DNA of 64,000 bases from Escarpia spicata (taxonomy: Eukaryota; Annelida; Polychaeta; Sabellida; Siboglinidae). Of the stretch, positions 14,274 through 22,618 are shown piece after piece. The stretch covers positions 63,026,366 through 63,090,365 of the forward strand of contig OZ023206.1 of NCBI GenBank assembly GCA_963995525.1, given 5' to 3'. The notes below the pieces were generated by a model, which saw nothing but the letters and a program-made list of their open reading frames with translations, searched no databases and was not told the origin of the DNA. Position numbers and translations under genes: made by a program. Position 1 is the first letter of the stretch. Each line of letters starts with the position of its first letter.

Positions 14274-14351
14274 GATCTATCCAGGCATCCTTGGTTCTTT
14301 GGCAGCCTTGACCGTCTTGAAGAAACCTCAAAAATAAAAGCTCTGCATCAG
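14274..14351 (+). CDS. SH2 adaptor gene, exon encoding the start of the SH2 domain
   Basis: This exon has 26 codons, phase 0 at both ends, after acceptor TCCTTGTAG. It reads DLSRHPWFFGSL, then DRLEETSKIKALHQ, which is the N-terminal SH2 segment (tryptophan at the start of strand A, then helix A). It continues directly into DGAYLVRNS of the next exon, as SLP-76 and BLNK read through the same junction. The donor is CAG/GCAAGT, a GC-AG intron; the nearby GT four bases downstream would break the frame into the next exon. The product is probably a cytosolic adaptor that binds phosphotyrosine. Confidence 0.88.
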
Positions 14352-14661
14352 GCAAGTATTAAGCTTGTTGTGCCTTTTGAATGTGATGAAGTGTTCATGA
14401 TAATATTTAGTTTATTATAACCTCGCTAATTTATTCCGAGTGCATCTTTAGTCGCATTGCATTATTGTAATCAGTTTACTTTACTGTTGTTGCTGAAGTA
14501 ACCATATTAAAAGTAATTAAAATGAAATGTTGCTGCACAGGTAATCATAATGAAATGTTGTTGCACAGATATAATAATACTGACATATTGCTCCATAAAT
14601 CAAATGTTGCTCCTCTAATTGTAAATGAAACAATGCTTAAGTTAGTATTAGTAACATAATA
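14352..14661. other. Intron, unique AT-rich segment
   Basis: This is intronic sequence between the GC donor and the pogo-like element. Short near-duplications of an AATGAAATGTTGCTGCACAG-like phrase occur around 14520-14600. I see nothing else. Confidence 0.5.
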
Positions 14662-15850
14662 CAGTCGCGCCTCGTTATAACGCGCTAGTTGGGGTCCACG
14701 AAATGAATCCGCGTTATAAACTGGGCGCGTTATAAATGTGGCGGGTTTCCGTATCTGCCGTCAGGGGCGCTACGACTGACACCGCCGCTGCAAGAAGAAC
14801 GCCATCGTCGCATCGAAGCCAAAGTGTGCACGTCGCGCAGTCTATATAGAGTTTATGAAGCTTATTAAACTGCCAGCCAACGTCAATGTGTATTCTGTTT
14901 AAATGCCTTCACTGTTGGACACTGTTGAATATTGAACTGAATAAAATTCATGAATTGTGTACCATCGATAATATGGTACTGCTGATGTAAGATCTAAAAT
15001 AATATCCTGGCACTCGGCAGCCGAATACGCAAATGATTTGACAAATGCTGTGTTTGAGTTTATTAAGTATTTAAAGCTATAAGTATGCTCACAATTGGCG
15101 TAACTTCGTCTTTCAATCAATATCAAAATACCAATTTAGAAAGCACATTTACCGTGCCGAACAATACTACAATTCACCAATCCATATGCGGTTAACAAAT
15201 TAATATTTTGGCACACCAGTACAGGCAGTAGCTTTGCGTTCATCGCAGCGGAAAGCTAATATTTGTTACGCAATGTTAGCTTACTGATCTTGCCTACTAA
15301 GCTGTATTAAAACGTATTTAACCCATTCTTAAGGAAGGCGTATTTGTGAATTTCAATTACACTTTACAAAGGCTGCCGCACGGCACCGAAACCAGGCGAA
15401 CTCGCGATCCGCGGAAGCCCATGACTAGCAGATTGGAAACGATTCGTTTGATGTCGGCTCAAAACAAACAATACTTCGCTCCACATTTACTCTTCCTAAA
15501 GTTAAAATTGACCATAATTATAGTTAAAATTGACCATAGTTATAGAAACTTATACCTTTGATAGCACTGGCAGTGCAGAATAAACAACGGCAACGTAGTG
15601 ACGCGCCTCACACTTGATTCGTTGCAGTTGTACGTCATTCGTCAACGTTAAATTTATCGACCGCCAACTAGTCTTTCAATTATACACATGTCGTGGACAA
15701 AGTCGGGGATAACTTCACAGAAAACCATCAACAGTTATTACTGTGTTAATATTGTTTGTCATAGCACCCATTTCCCCCCTGGCGGCAGAAATTCGGGGTC
15801 CACGACTGACCGCGTTATAACCGAATCCGCGTTATAACGAGGCGCGACTG
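14662..15850. mobile_element. Non-autonomous pogo/Tigger-like DNA transposon (1189 bp)
   Basis: The ends are perfect terminal inverted repeats of about 23 bp starting CAGTCGCGCCTCGTTATAAC, directly flanked by TA on both sides, the target duplication of the Tc1/mariner/pogo superfamily. Subterminal regions repeat CGCGTTATAA and share an inverted GGGGTCCACGA-like block. The interior has only short frames (about 71-75 codons) with no transposase motif that I recognise, so the copy is a deletion derivative needing transposase in trans. It sits in an SH2-gene intron. The superfamily follows from TIR form and TA flank; assignment to pogo rather than another TA-target family is inference. Confidence 0.85.
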
Positions 15851-16140
15851 TACGTTGTTATTTCAGTGATCTTCATAAGTTATATTGTTGTTGTCATTAA
15901 GTGTTAGGTTATTACAAGTCTTGTTACAATTTGGTGACACATGAATCTGTTAAGTTTATGCAATGACAATGATCCAAATTTGTTCATTTATGATTTATTA
16001 CCAAACATGCAGACATGTGAATATGTTACCCTACAGTATGTGTTGATATGACACGGTTCTCATGTTTGGTATTGGCCAAACTAGTCTTATCCATTTTATG
16101 TCAAAAATATTTGTCTATGTCAGTTTCTACCTTGTTTCAG
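15851..16140. other. Intron segment before the central SH2 exon
   Basis: AT-rich intronic sequence ends in the polypyrimidine tract and acceptor CTTGTTTCAG before 16141. The reading frame stays open from 16048 into the exon, but this is chance: the frame fit with the upstream exon requires the acceptor at 16140. Confidence 0.6.
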
Positions 16141-16293
16141 GATGGGGCCTATTTGGTACGAAACAGCACAAAAGATGATCCAAAGATTCCATACACTCTG
16201 AGTATACTGTACAAAGATAAAATCTGGCGCATGCACCTACGAAATCGCAGTGATGGCAAGTTTGCTATTGGTTCCGAGAAACAAGATGAAGAG
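16141..16293 (+). CDS. SH2 adaptor gene, central SH2 exon with phosphotyrosine-binding arginine
   Basis: This exon has 51 codons, phase 0 at both ends, with acceptor TTTCAG and donor GAG/GTGAGT. It starts DGAYLVRNS, the FLVRxS signature of strand B; the arginine at 16159-16161 is the residue that contacts phosphotyrosine. It continues through PYTLSILYKDKIWRMHLRNR (strands C and D), very like the PYVLMVLYKDK block of SLP-76 and the matching block of BLNK. That block, more than the generic SH2 signature, supports the SLP-76/BLNK/CLNK family. A G-rich repeat starts about 23 bp after the donor, and an antisense LTR element follows in the intron. Confidence 0.93.
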
Positions 16294-16378
16294 GTGAGTT
16301 GTATTTTACAAAGAAATGGGTGGGTGGGTGTGTGGAGGGTGGGTACATGGGAAGGTGGGTAGATGGGAAGGTGGGAGG
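16294..16378 (+). repeat. G-rich simple repeat, left part (split by the LTR insertion)
   Basis: From about 16316 the sequence is runs of GGG spaced by one to four bases (GGGTGGGTGGGTGTGTGGAG and GGGTAGATGGGAAGG types). The tract resumes on the far side of the LTR element (19899-19975), so the retrotransposon inserted into it. The G runs are on the transcribed gene's sense strand and could form quadruplexes in the pre-mRNA; that is inference. Confidence 0.8.
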
Positions 16379-16559
16379 TCTAATGTTTTAAAAGTCACCA
16401 GTTAATACAAAACAGCTCTTTATTTCTAAAACTCATACAAATTCACATTTAGCCATGCTGGCATAAACCCGCTCGAAGCGTAGGCCCCCAAACTTCCTAC
16501 GTCATCAATAATGTTGTACTACCGGGAGTAGACCTCTATTTCTAGCTAACAACATTACA
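16379..16559 (-). repeat. 3' LTR of the Gypsy-type element
   Basis: This is a 181-bp direct repeat of 19723-19898. On the minus strand it begins TGTAATGTT and ends AACATTAGA, nearly perfect short inverted ends. An AATAAA polyadenylation signal lies on the minus strand at 16419-16424, matching the expected LTR layout. Confidence 0.92.
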
Positions 16560-16573
16560 TCTCTCCTCTCTTT
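16560..16573 (-). promoter_or_regulatory. Polypurine tract of the LTR element
   Basis: On the minus strand, AAAGAGAGGAGAGA lies directly against the 3' LTR. This is the position and composition of the purine tract that primes plus-strand synthesis in LTR elements. Confidence 0.8.
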
Positions 16574-17044
16574 ACAATAGAACTAAACCGCTTAAAAACT
16601 ATTGCTTACACTACAGTGAAAACTAAAAACTATACAATGCACTGTCCACAACAAATGTCTCTGATGTGACAATCATCATAAGTGCATCGGGAGCAACGTC
16701 TTCAGGCTTCACTATGTGAACAAGTCCTATATATAAGTCTGTGCTCCACGAGTTCATGTACAGTTCACAACCACTTATAACTAACACTACGGTTGCTTAA
16801 CCTGAACAACGGAGGAGAGGCTACTAGCACTTCACTCCTCAGTGAGTCTTTACCACTCACTCTGATTAACACATCTTGTGACATAGTCCTTCAACTGGAG
16901 CACTCTTGTTCCTGGAAGAACTTTACACGTGTCTCTGGCTTGTACAGAGTTGACAGCTTGTTAGTCTTCGGCTCTTTCACAAGTACTTTGTTTCCAAACT
17001 GCAATGTCGTATCCTTGGCATTGCTGTGACTCTCAGATAGCGTT

Positions 17045-17830
17045 TCATGTGTGCATCTTGTCCTCGAATGACACTCTCTTTCGTCTGGAAATTGCTGGGA
17101 CTTCTGTTCTGAGTTTCCTCTTATTCAGCATTTCAGACGGTGTTATGCCTGTTGTTGTTTGAGGCGTTGCTCTGTAATGACGAAGGAATGTCAACAACTC
17201 CTGTTTCCAGCTCCCTGTTTCTATCATTGCAGTTCGGATTGCCTTTCCAAGTGTCCTCATATATCGCTCTGCTTCTCCATTCGCTTGGGGTCACAGCGGC
17301 ATTACCTTGCGATGTTGAAATCCTATGAACTTCACCCAGTTGTCAAATTTGTTACTGTTGAAAGGTGGGCCGTTATAAGACTTCGAGTGTAGTATCTCTA
17401 TTTCAGGACACCGACTGTAGTCATTGATGACTACAAGTATGTATTTGAAAGGTCCACAGAAGTCATTGGACACTTCTTTCCATGGCTCCTTTGGAAGCTC
17501 TGTCATCTTGAGTGGTTCTTTGTTCATAGTTTCTATGCATGCCTGACATGGCAAACAATTTCAAACAACCTTTTCCACTCGCTTGACAATGCCTGGAAAC
17601 CATACGGTCTCTTGGAGTAGAGCTTTCGTCTATACGATGTCCTTGTGGCTGGCATGGGCAATGTTCACAGCATGGTTCTATAAGATCTCTGGGAGAATGA
17701 TCCTTTCTCCTCTGAGAACTAATCCATCCAGTATTGACAGCAGCATATTTGGCATCTAATTCGTGCCACCTTCCTGAAACAATGCATTCCACTATGAGCT
17801 GCAATCCCTCGTTTTTTGCTGTTTCATTCT
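17045..17830 (-). pseudogene. Integrase remnant of the LTR element
   Basis: Read across several frames on the minus strand, it shows the end of the RNase H/linker region, an HHCC zinc-binding N-terminal domain (AHASH, then CLPCQAC), a catalytic core with DFCGP and VINDYSR, NGPPFNS, NGEAER, and the FLRHYRATP C-terminal segment. This is a Ty3/Gypsy integrase. Breaks include at least two frame changes near 17650-17550, a stop before the NGEAER block near 17285, and tyrosine where the second catalytic aspartate (before NGPPF) is expected, so it cannot be active. Confidence 0.85.
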
Positions 17831-17912
17831 CGAGCTGTTCTCAGAGAATACTCTTCTTTCCTTCGTTCTGGTACCTCCGAATCGCGCTGATGATGAGTTG
17901 ACTAATCAGTCT

Positions 17913-18398
17913 CTATAACTCTCGGTCAACTTGATCGCAGAGATGGAATGGAATGCGTCTCTTCTTCTGAGTGATCGGTTTCACATCTTCAGTGATGTTC
18001 AACTTGACTTGTACGCCTTTCATCTTGCCTAGGCCTTCAAATATGTCTTTGTAGTTGTCTAGTACTTTGTCAAAGGATACTTCATCCACCATCTTTATGC
18101 ATGTTATCAAGCCAAGCTTCTCAGCCGTTTCACAACCTAGGAGATTGCTGGCTTTTCCTTTCAAGACATAGACGTCAGTTATGGTTGCTAACTTCGTCTG
18201 TGGTGCCTTCACTCTCTCCTGAAAACAACCTGGCAGTGGCAACTCTCGTCTTTCAACCTCTGTACCATAGAAGCATAGCTTCTTCACAGGTCTATCAAGC
18301 TTCTTGATTTTCAGCTTTTGAAAAGTGTCCTCTCCTATCCTCACTTTAGCACCGGAGTCCACTAGACATCTTCTCCTGACATGATTATAGTCGCACAT
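17913..18398 (-). pseudogene. Aspartic protease and extreme start of reverse transcriptase, LTR element
   Basis: This minus-strand frame of 161 codons contains the retroviral-type protease active site LVDSGAKV (DSG at about 18351-18359). It ends with the RRIPFHL segment that opens Gypsy reverse transcriptases. It then meets a stop, and only about 80 bp separate it from the pre-integrase region, so the polymerase and RNase H domains (normally over 1 kb) are deleted. It was originally part of a gag-pol polyprotein. Confidence 0.85.
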
Positions 18399-18490
18399 CT
18401 GGTGCCATTCTTTTGCTTCCCTTCAGAAGCATGGAGGACTGTCACATATTCTTCATCGGATACTCGGCTCACTATCTTCGACTTTGAGTG

Positions 18491-19245
18491 ACATTTCTTT
18501 TTGAAATGTCCAAATCTGCCACACTTCCTACACTTCTTGTCTTTAGCTGGACAATCGCCTTGGTGTGGGTAGTCACCTCCACAGTGAACATGTTTTCTTT
18601 GAATCCGATTTGTTACTCCCATGTCTACTCTTGGATCTATCAGGGCTGTGTGATAGCCTGACACGGTGTCGTGATCTACTTTGATCATACACTGCACTCA
18701 CTGATGCTGATCTGCTCAACTCCAAATCTCGAAATTGAACATCCATTCTTTCAGTAGCTCTGGCAGTGTCCATAAACTGCTTTAGTGATAAACCATCTTT
18801 TATCATAGGTTGTGGCCTTCTTTTCACCTCTGTCACCCGACAGTTATTTACAAGTTGCGCCAGCTCAATAATCTAGTTCTTCTCCAGTTCTTCCAGTTTA
18901 ATTTTCGCAACTTTTCCGTTTACACGAATGTAGGAATTGTCACTTGACTCACATGGTTTCTGTTGGAACTGGTGCAACATGTTCATGGCTTGAAATAACC
19001 ATTTAGTGCATTGATGGGCTTAGTATAATCTCCATCTTCACCAATGTTCACAAGACTCTTCAGCAGTTTTCCTCCACCTGCACCTATGTAATGCATGAGC
19101 ATGTTCCTCTTCTCCCCGTGTCTGTGACTTTCATAGCACGTAACATCGCCTCAAACCCCTCCAGCCATTCCTCCCAATTGGACGCAATAGCAGGTTCGTC
19201 TGTCACAGCAAACTCAGGGTAACGGGGTAGGTTAATACTCATCAT
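18491..19245 (-). pseudogene. Gag remnant with zinc knuckles, LTR element
   Basis: On the minus strand an ATG near 19245 opens a Gag-like start with a W-x-x-W-L-x-x-F pattern (WEEWLEGF). The frame breaks near 19090. The 3' part carries a cysteine/histidine cluster: CGGDYPHQGDC at about 18551-18583, then a canonical CCHC knuckle CRKCGRFGHFKKKC at 18491-18532. Zinc knuckles mark nucleocapsid. Several frame changes and stops make it a pseudogene. Confidence 0.75.
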
Positions 19246-19703
19246 TGTAGGATAATATCACCCAGACAGAGTCAAATCATAAGTCTTATTGAGCTGGATG
19301 TGGTCTACACATAACCGCACTAGAGAACCACTGCTGTGCCCTACCTTGCACTCTCTCTATGGCATTCCACTACATTTGTGGCGCCACCCAGCGAACAGTC
19401 ATGCCTACATTTCTGTCCTTCGTTTCTTCGTCCGTAACAGCACATTCTCATTACGGCTGCATAAATCGTTGAAGCCACAACACTTTCCCAACCGGGACGC
19501 CAGCACAGCTCAAGACCTTTGTAGTGCCGCACCACAGCATCCACCCTCACCGGCCGCACGACTCGGCAACAACATTTGCGTCATCCATGCTGGCTTTGCT
19601 TGGTGTGTGGGAACGTTTTATACGCCTACATGACTCATGACTATGTTCATCAAACCAGTTAGTTACTCACACCATACCGAGTCTAAGACTGTTCTCATTT
19701 CCC

Positions 19704-19721
19704 AGTTTGTCCTCGTCGCCA
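19704..19721 (-). promoter_or_regulatory. Candidate tRNA primer-binding site of the LTR element
   Basis: One base inside the 5' LTR the minus strand reads TGGCGACGAGGACAAACT. It starts with TGG, complementary to the CCA end of a tRNA, at the expected place. I do not assign the tRNA. Confidence 0.6.
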
Positions 19722-19722
19722 T

Positions 19723-19898
19723 TCTAATGTTTTCAAAGTCACCAGTTAATACAAAACAGCTCTTTATTTCTATAACTCATACAACTTCACATTTAGTCAT
19801 GCTGGCATAAACCCGCTCGAAGCGTAAGCCCCCAAACTCCCTACGTCATCAATAATGTACTACTGAGAGTAGACCTATTTCTAGCTAACAACATTACA
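19723..19898 (-). repeat. 5' LTR of the Gypsy-type element
   Basis: This is a 176-bp direct repeat of 16379-16559 with the same ends. It is followed on the plus strand by the second copy of the target duplication GGAGG. Confidence 0.92.
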
Positions 19899-19975
19899 GG
19901 AGGGTAGATGGGAGAGTGGGAGGTTGAGTGATAGGGTGGGTAGATGGGAGGGTAGCAGGGTGGGCATAGAACAGA
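19899..19975 (+). repeat. G-rich simple repeat, right part
   Basis: This continues the GGGTAGATGGGAGGG-type tract interrupted at 16378 by the LTR element. Removing the element and one target-duplication copy restores an unbroken G-rich tract. Confidence 0.8.
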
Positions 19976-20056
19976 CAAGCATAAAATTTACAGGCTTGGG
20001 ATATATTCTGTTTACAATAATTATGTGCAGTTTTGATTTTTATTAGTATAAGTAGC

Positions 20057-20149
20057 ATGGGTGGTTGTGAGTGCGTGCGTGCATGGGTGGTTGTGAGTGC
20101 GTGCATGCATGGGTGGTTGTGAGTGTGTGCATGCATGGGTGGTTGTGAG

Positions 20150-20185
<36 letters not shown>

Positions 20186-20735
20186 TGGGTGGTTGCGAGT
20201 GTGTGCATGCATGGGTGGTTGTGAGTGCATGCATGCATGCATGGGTGGTTGTGAGTGTGCATGCATGGGTGGTTGTGAGTGCGTGCATGCATGGGTGGTT
20301 GTGAGTGCATGCATGCATGGGTGGTTGTGAGTGTGCATGCATGGGTGGTTGTGAGTGCGTGCGTGGGTGATTGTGAGTGTGTGCATGCATGGGTGGTTGT
20401 GAGTGTGTGCATGCATGGGTAGTTGTGAGTGCGTGCGTGCGTGGGTGGTTGTGAGTGCGTGCGTGCGTGGTTGTGAGTGCGTGCGTGCATGGGTGGTTGT
20501 GAGTGCGTGCGTGCATGGGTGGTTATGAGTGCGTGCGTGCATGGGTGGTTGTGAGTGTGTGCGTGCATGGGTGGTTGTGAGTGCGTATGTGCGTGGGTGG
20601 TTGTGAGTACGTGCGTGCGTGGGTGGTTGTGAGTACGTGCGTGCGTGGGTGGTTGTGAGTACGTGCGTGCGTGGGTGGTTGTGAGTGTGTGCGTGCGTGC
20701 CATGTGTGTGTGGGTGGTTGGTTGGGTTGGTGTGT
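20057..20735. repeat. GTGC-rich minisatellite in the last SH2-gene intron
   Basis: About 25 irregular copies of a GGGTGGTTGTGAGTGCGTGC-like unit are separated by variable GTGC/ATGC runs. All three minus-strand frames stay open across it and give His/Thr-rich strings (HTHNHPCTHA type). Three open frames at once, with no start context or domain, show that the openness comes from the repeat. Confidence 0.95.
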
Positions 20736-21008
20736 GTTTGTGCATGTTAGAATTGTTTATTATTCTGTATTAAACAATTCAGCTTATTTATTACACGTCT
20801 ACACAGTTTGCTAATAATAATAATGCTAATAACATTTCATTAGTACTAATATTAAACATGTTTACGATTATGCTAATTACTATATTTCTCATATATTTAT
20901 ATATTTTATAATGTAGAGTATTTGTGCATAATCCAACAATAACGTTAGTAATAAACTAATGTATGCCAGCGTTTTTAGTGTAACATATTTCATATTGTTT
21001 CATTCTAG
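20736..21008. other. Intron 3' part before the terminal SH2 exon
   Basis: AT-rich unique sequence ends with a pyrimidine-rich tract and acceptor CATTCTAG. Confidence 0.6.
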
Positions 21009-21122
21009 TGTTTCAACACTGTTCCGGAGCTCATTCAACATCATAGGCAGTACTGCGTCATACTAGCAAGACAAAATGGGGAAGGGGGTGAAACTCGACT
21101 CATCAAACACCCCCAGAAGTGA
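21009..21122 (+). CDS. SH2 adaptor gene, terminal exon with stop codon
   Basis: This exon has 37 codons plus TGA, phase 0, after acceptor ATTCTAG. It opens CFNTVPELIQHHRQYCVILA, the helix B segment of an SH2 domain (the F-x-S-V-x-x-L-I pattern), and ends with GGETRLIKHPQK, the final strand. With the two upstream exons it gives a 114-residue SH2 region at the very C-terminus, the same placement as in SLP-76 and BLNK. The last 12 codons and the stop are the first copy of the minisatellite that fills the 3' flank. Confidence 0.92.
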   Translation, partial: CFNTVPELIQHHRQYCVILARQNGEGGETRLIKHPQK

Positions 21123-21770
21123 TACACCAGGGGTGAAACACAACTGATTAATCACCCCCCACAAGTGATACATCTGGGGGTGAAACACAACTGGTCAAAC
21201 ATCCCCACAAATGATACATCCGGGGTGAAACATGACTGATGAAACACTCCAAGTGATGTGTCGGGGGTAAAACACGACTGATTAAACACCCCAAGTGATA
21301 CATCAGGGGTTAAACACGACTGATAAAACTCCCCCAAATGATGTGTCAGGGGTGAAACACGACTGATAAAACCCTCCAAGTGATGTGTCGGGGGTGAAAC
21401 ACGACTAATTAAACACCCCAAGTGAAGTGTCGGGGGTGAAACACGAAAGATTAAACACCCCAAGTGATACGTTATGTTCAGTGGTGAAACACGACTGAAT
21501 AAACATCCCAAGTGATGTTTCAGGGGTGAAACAAGGCTGATAAAACCCCCAAATTATGTTCAGGGGTGAAACACGACTGATTAAACATCCCACGTGATGT
21601 GTCAGGGGTGAAACAAGACTGATAAAACCCCTAAGTGATATGTCAGGGGTGAAACAAGACTGATAAGACACCCCAAGTGATGTTCAGGGGTGAAACAAGA
21701 CTGATAAAAAAACCCAAGGGATGTTCAGGGGTGAAACAAGACTGATAAAATACCCCAAGTAATATGTAAC
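21084..21770. repeat. ~43-bp minisatellite beginning inside the SH2 stop-codon region
   Basis: Sixteen copies of a unit of GGGGTGAAACACGACTGATT, then AAACACCCCAAGTGATGTGTCA, average 43 bp. The first copy (21084-21130) is coding: it spells the final codons and the stop. Later copies fall in the presumed 3' UTR. The first three copies are 46-48 bp; later ones are mostly 40-42 bp. Minus-strand frames across it are repeat artefacts. Confidence 0.95.
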
Positions 21771-22172
21771 ATTTTTGTATAAACTGACGTTGGCTTCAAA
21801 ACCGCTGTAAATATTCAGACACAATTGGCCACTGAAGACATGACTGGATTATTGAATGTAACAAATACAACACGCTAGAACTACCAAGGATTATTGCCAG
21901 AGATGATGTGTGTCTGTTGATGATAGATCACTCTAAATGATTTATACGTATTGATGTACATTTTTAGATGTCTTATATAAGCAAGGTAAATACATATGAA
22001 CTATACAAATGGGCCAACATAATGCTGTATGTAAATGTTCTTCTGTACAATATTACTCGTTTTATAGAGCAATGTAAAATTGATGATTTTGTATCTGTGT
22101 AATGACATGTAATCAGTTACAGGATACTATGTAAGCCTAGCAACTTGGCTGTGATTTTGAATACAATGCAGT
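21771..22172. other. 3' flank of the SH2 gene
   Basis: This is AT-rich sequence with no recognisable gene. It probably includes the end of the SH2 gene's 3' UTR; I could not fix a polyadenylation site. Confidence 0.4.
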
Positions 22173-22185
22173 TGATGCATTTGCA

Positions 22186-22209
22186 CACACACACACGCTC
22201 ATGCACACG

Positions 22210-22240
<31 letters not shown>
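22186..22240. repeat. CA microsatellite
   Basis: This is a CA-dinucleotide run with a few G interruptions in its first half (CACGCTCATGCACACGCACG). Confidence 0.95.
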
Positions 22241-22445
22241 TGTATAATATATAATGTACATTTCTGGTATTGTACAGCCAATCATGATTTGCCAAAAGTA
22301 CCAACAATTTAAAAGGTGTGGGATGGTATTCTGTATAATAGCTGTTAGCGGAATATGTGATTTTGATGCAAAATGAATGAAATTCACACAAATCTATGTT
22401 CCTCAATTTGTAATACAAGATTCTTAATATTATAAATTCCAGGTA

Positions 22446-22618
22446 CAATGGAACCTTGCTTTACTGTCACCTTGGTAATACAGCCACCTCACAATTAAGG
22501 TTACTAAGATAGTCCCAAATTATTTCTGTAACACTAAAGAATATGCTAATATGTTCACCTCACCATTAACGTCACTTTACCCAGTCCTGAGGGTGGCCTT
22601 ATTAATGAGGTTCTTTTG
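22446..22618 (-). mobile_element. 173-bp TA-flanked MITE, related to the 45.2-47.7 kb element
   Basis: TA dinucleotides flank degenerate terminal repeats (CAATGGAACCTTGC at the left; CAAAAGAACCTCATTAATAA on the minus strand at the right). Read on the minus strand it aligns along its whole length with both flanks of the 40-bp array at 45238-47711. It contains two degenerate copies of the unit that is amplified there (GTGAGGTGAACATATTAGC and GTGAGGTGGCTGTATTACC). It is non-coding and non-autonomous. Confidence 0.75.

Larger units (their letters stand above)
16379..19898 (-). mobile_element. Decayed Ty3/Gypsy-type LTR retrotransposon, antisense in an SH2-gene intron
   Basis: The 3520-bp element is bounded by two direct LTRs (181 and 176 bp) and flanked by a 5-bp target duplication GGAGG (16374-16378 and 19899-19903). 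On the minus strand it runs 5' LTR, primer-binding site, gag with zinc knuckles, aspartic protease, a trace of reverse transcriptase, integrase, polypurine tract, 3' LTR. The gag-PR-RT-IN order is that of Ty3/Gypsy. Most of RT and RNase H are missing, and frameshifts and stops break every frame, so the copy is dead. LTRs differ by several substitutions and small indels, implying an old insertion. Confidence 0.93.

Noticed and set aside
16048..16362. 104-codon single-exon SH2 gene
   Set aside because: The frame opens in the intron and runs past the donor. The SH2 start and end are in other exons joined in phase, so only 16141-16293 is coding.
17140..17392. Plus-strand frames inside the LTR element
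   Set aside because: They are antisense shadows of the integrase remnant, which has clear motifs on the minus strand.
19894..20745. 283-codon His/Thr-rich protein on the minus strand
   Set aside because: All three minus frames stay open across the same minisatellite, and the longest frame runs through the end of the LTR element and intron. It is an artefact of the repeat.
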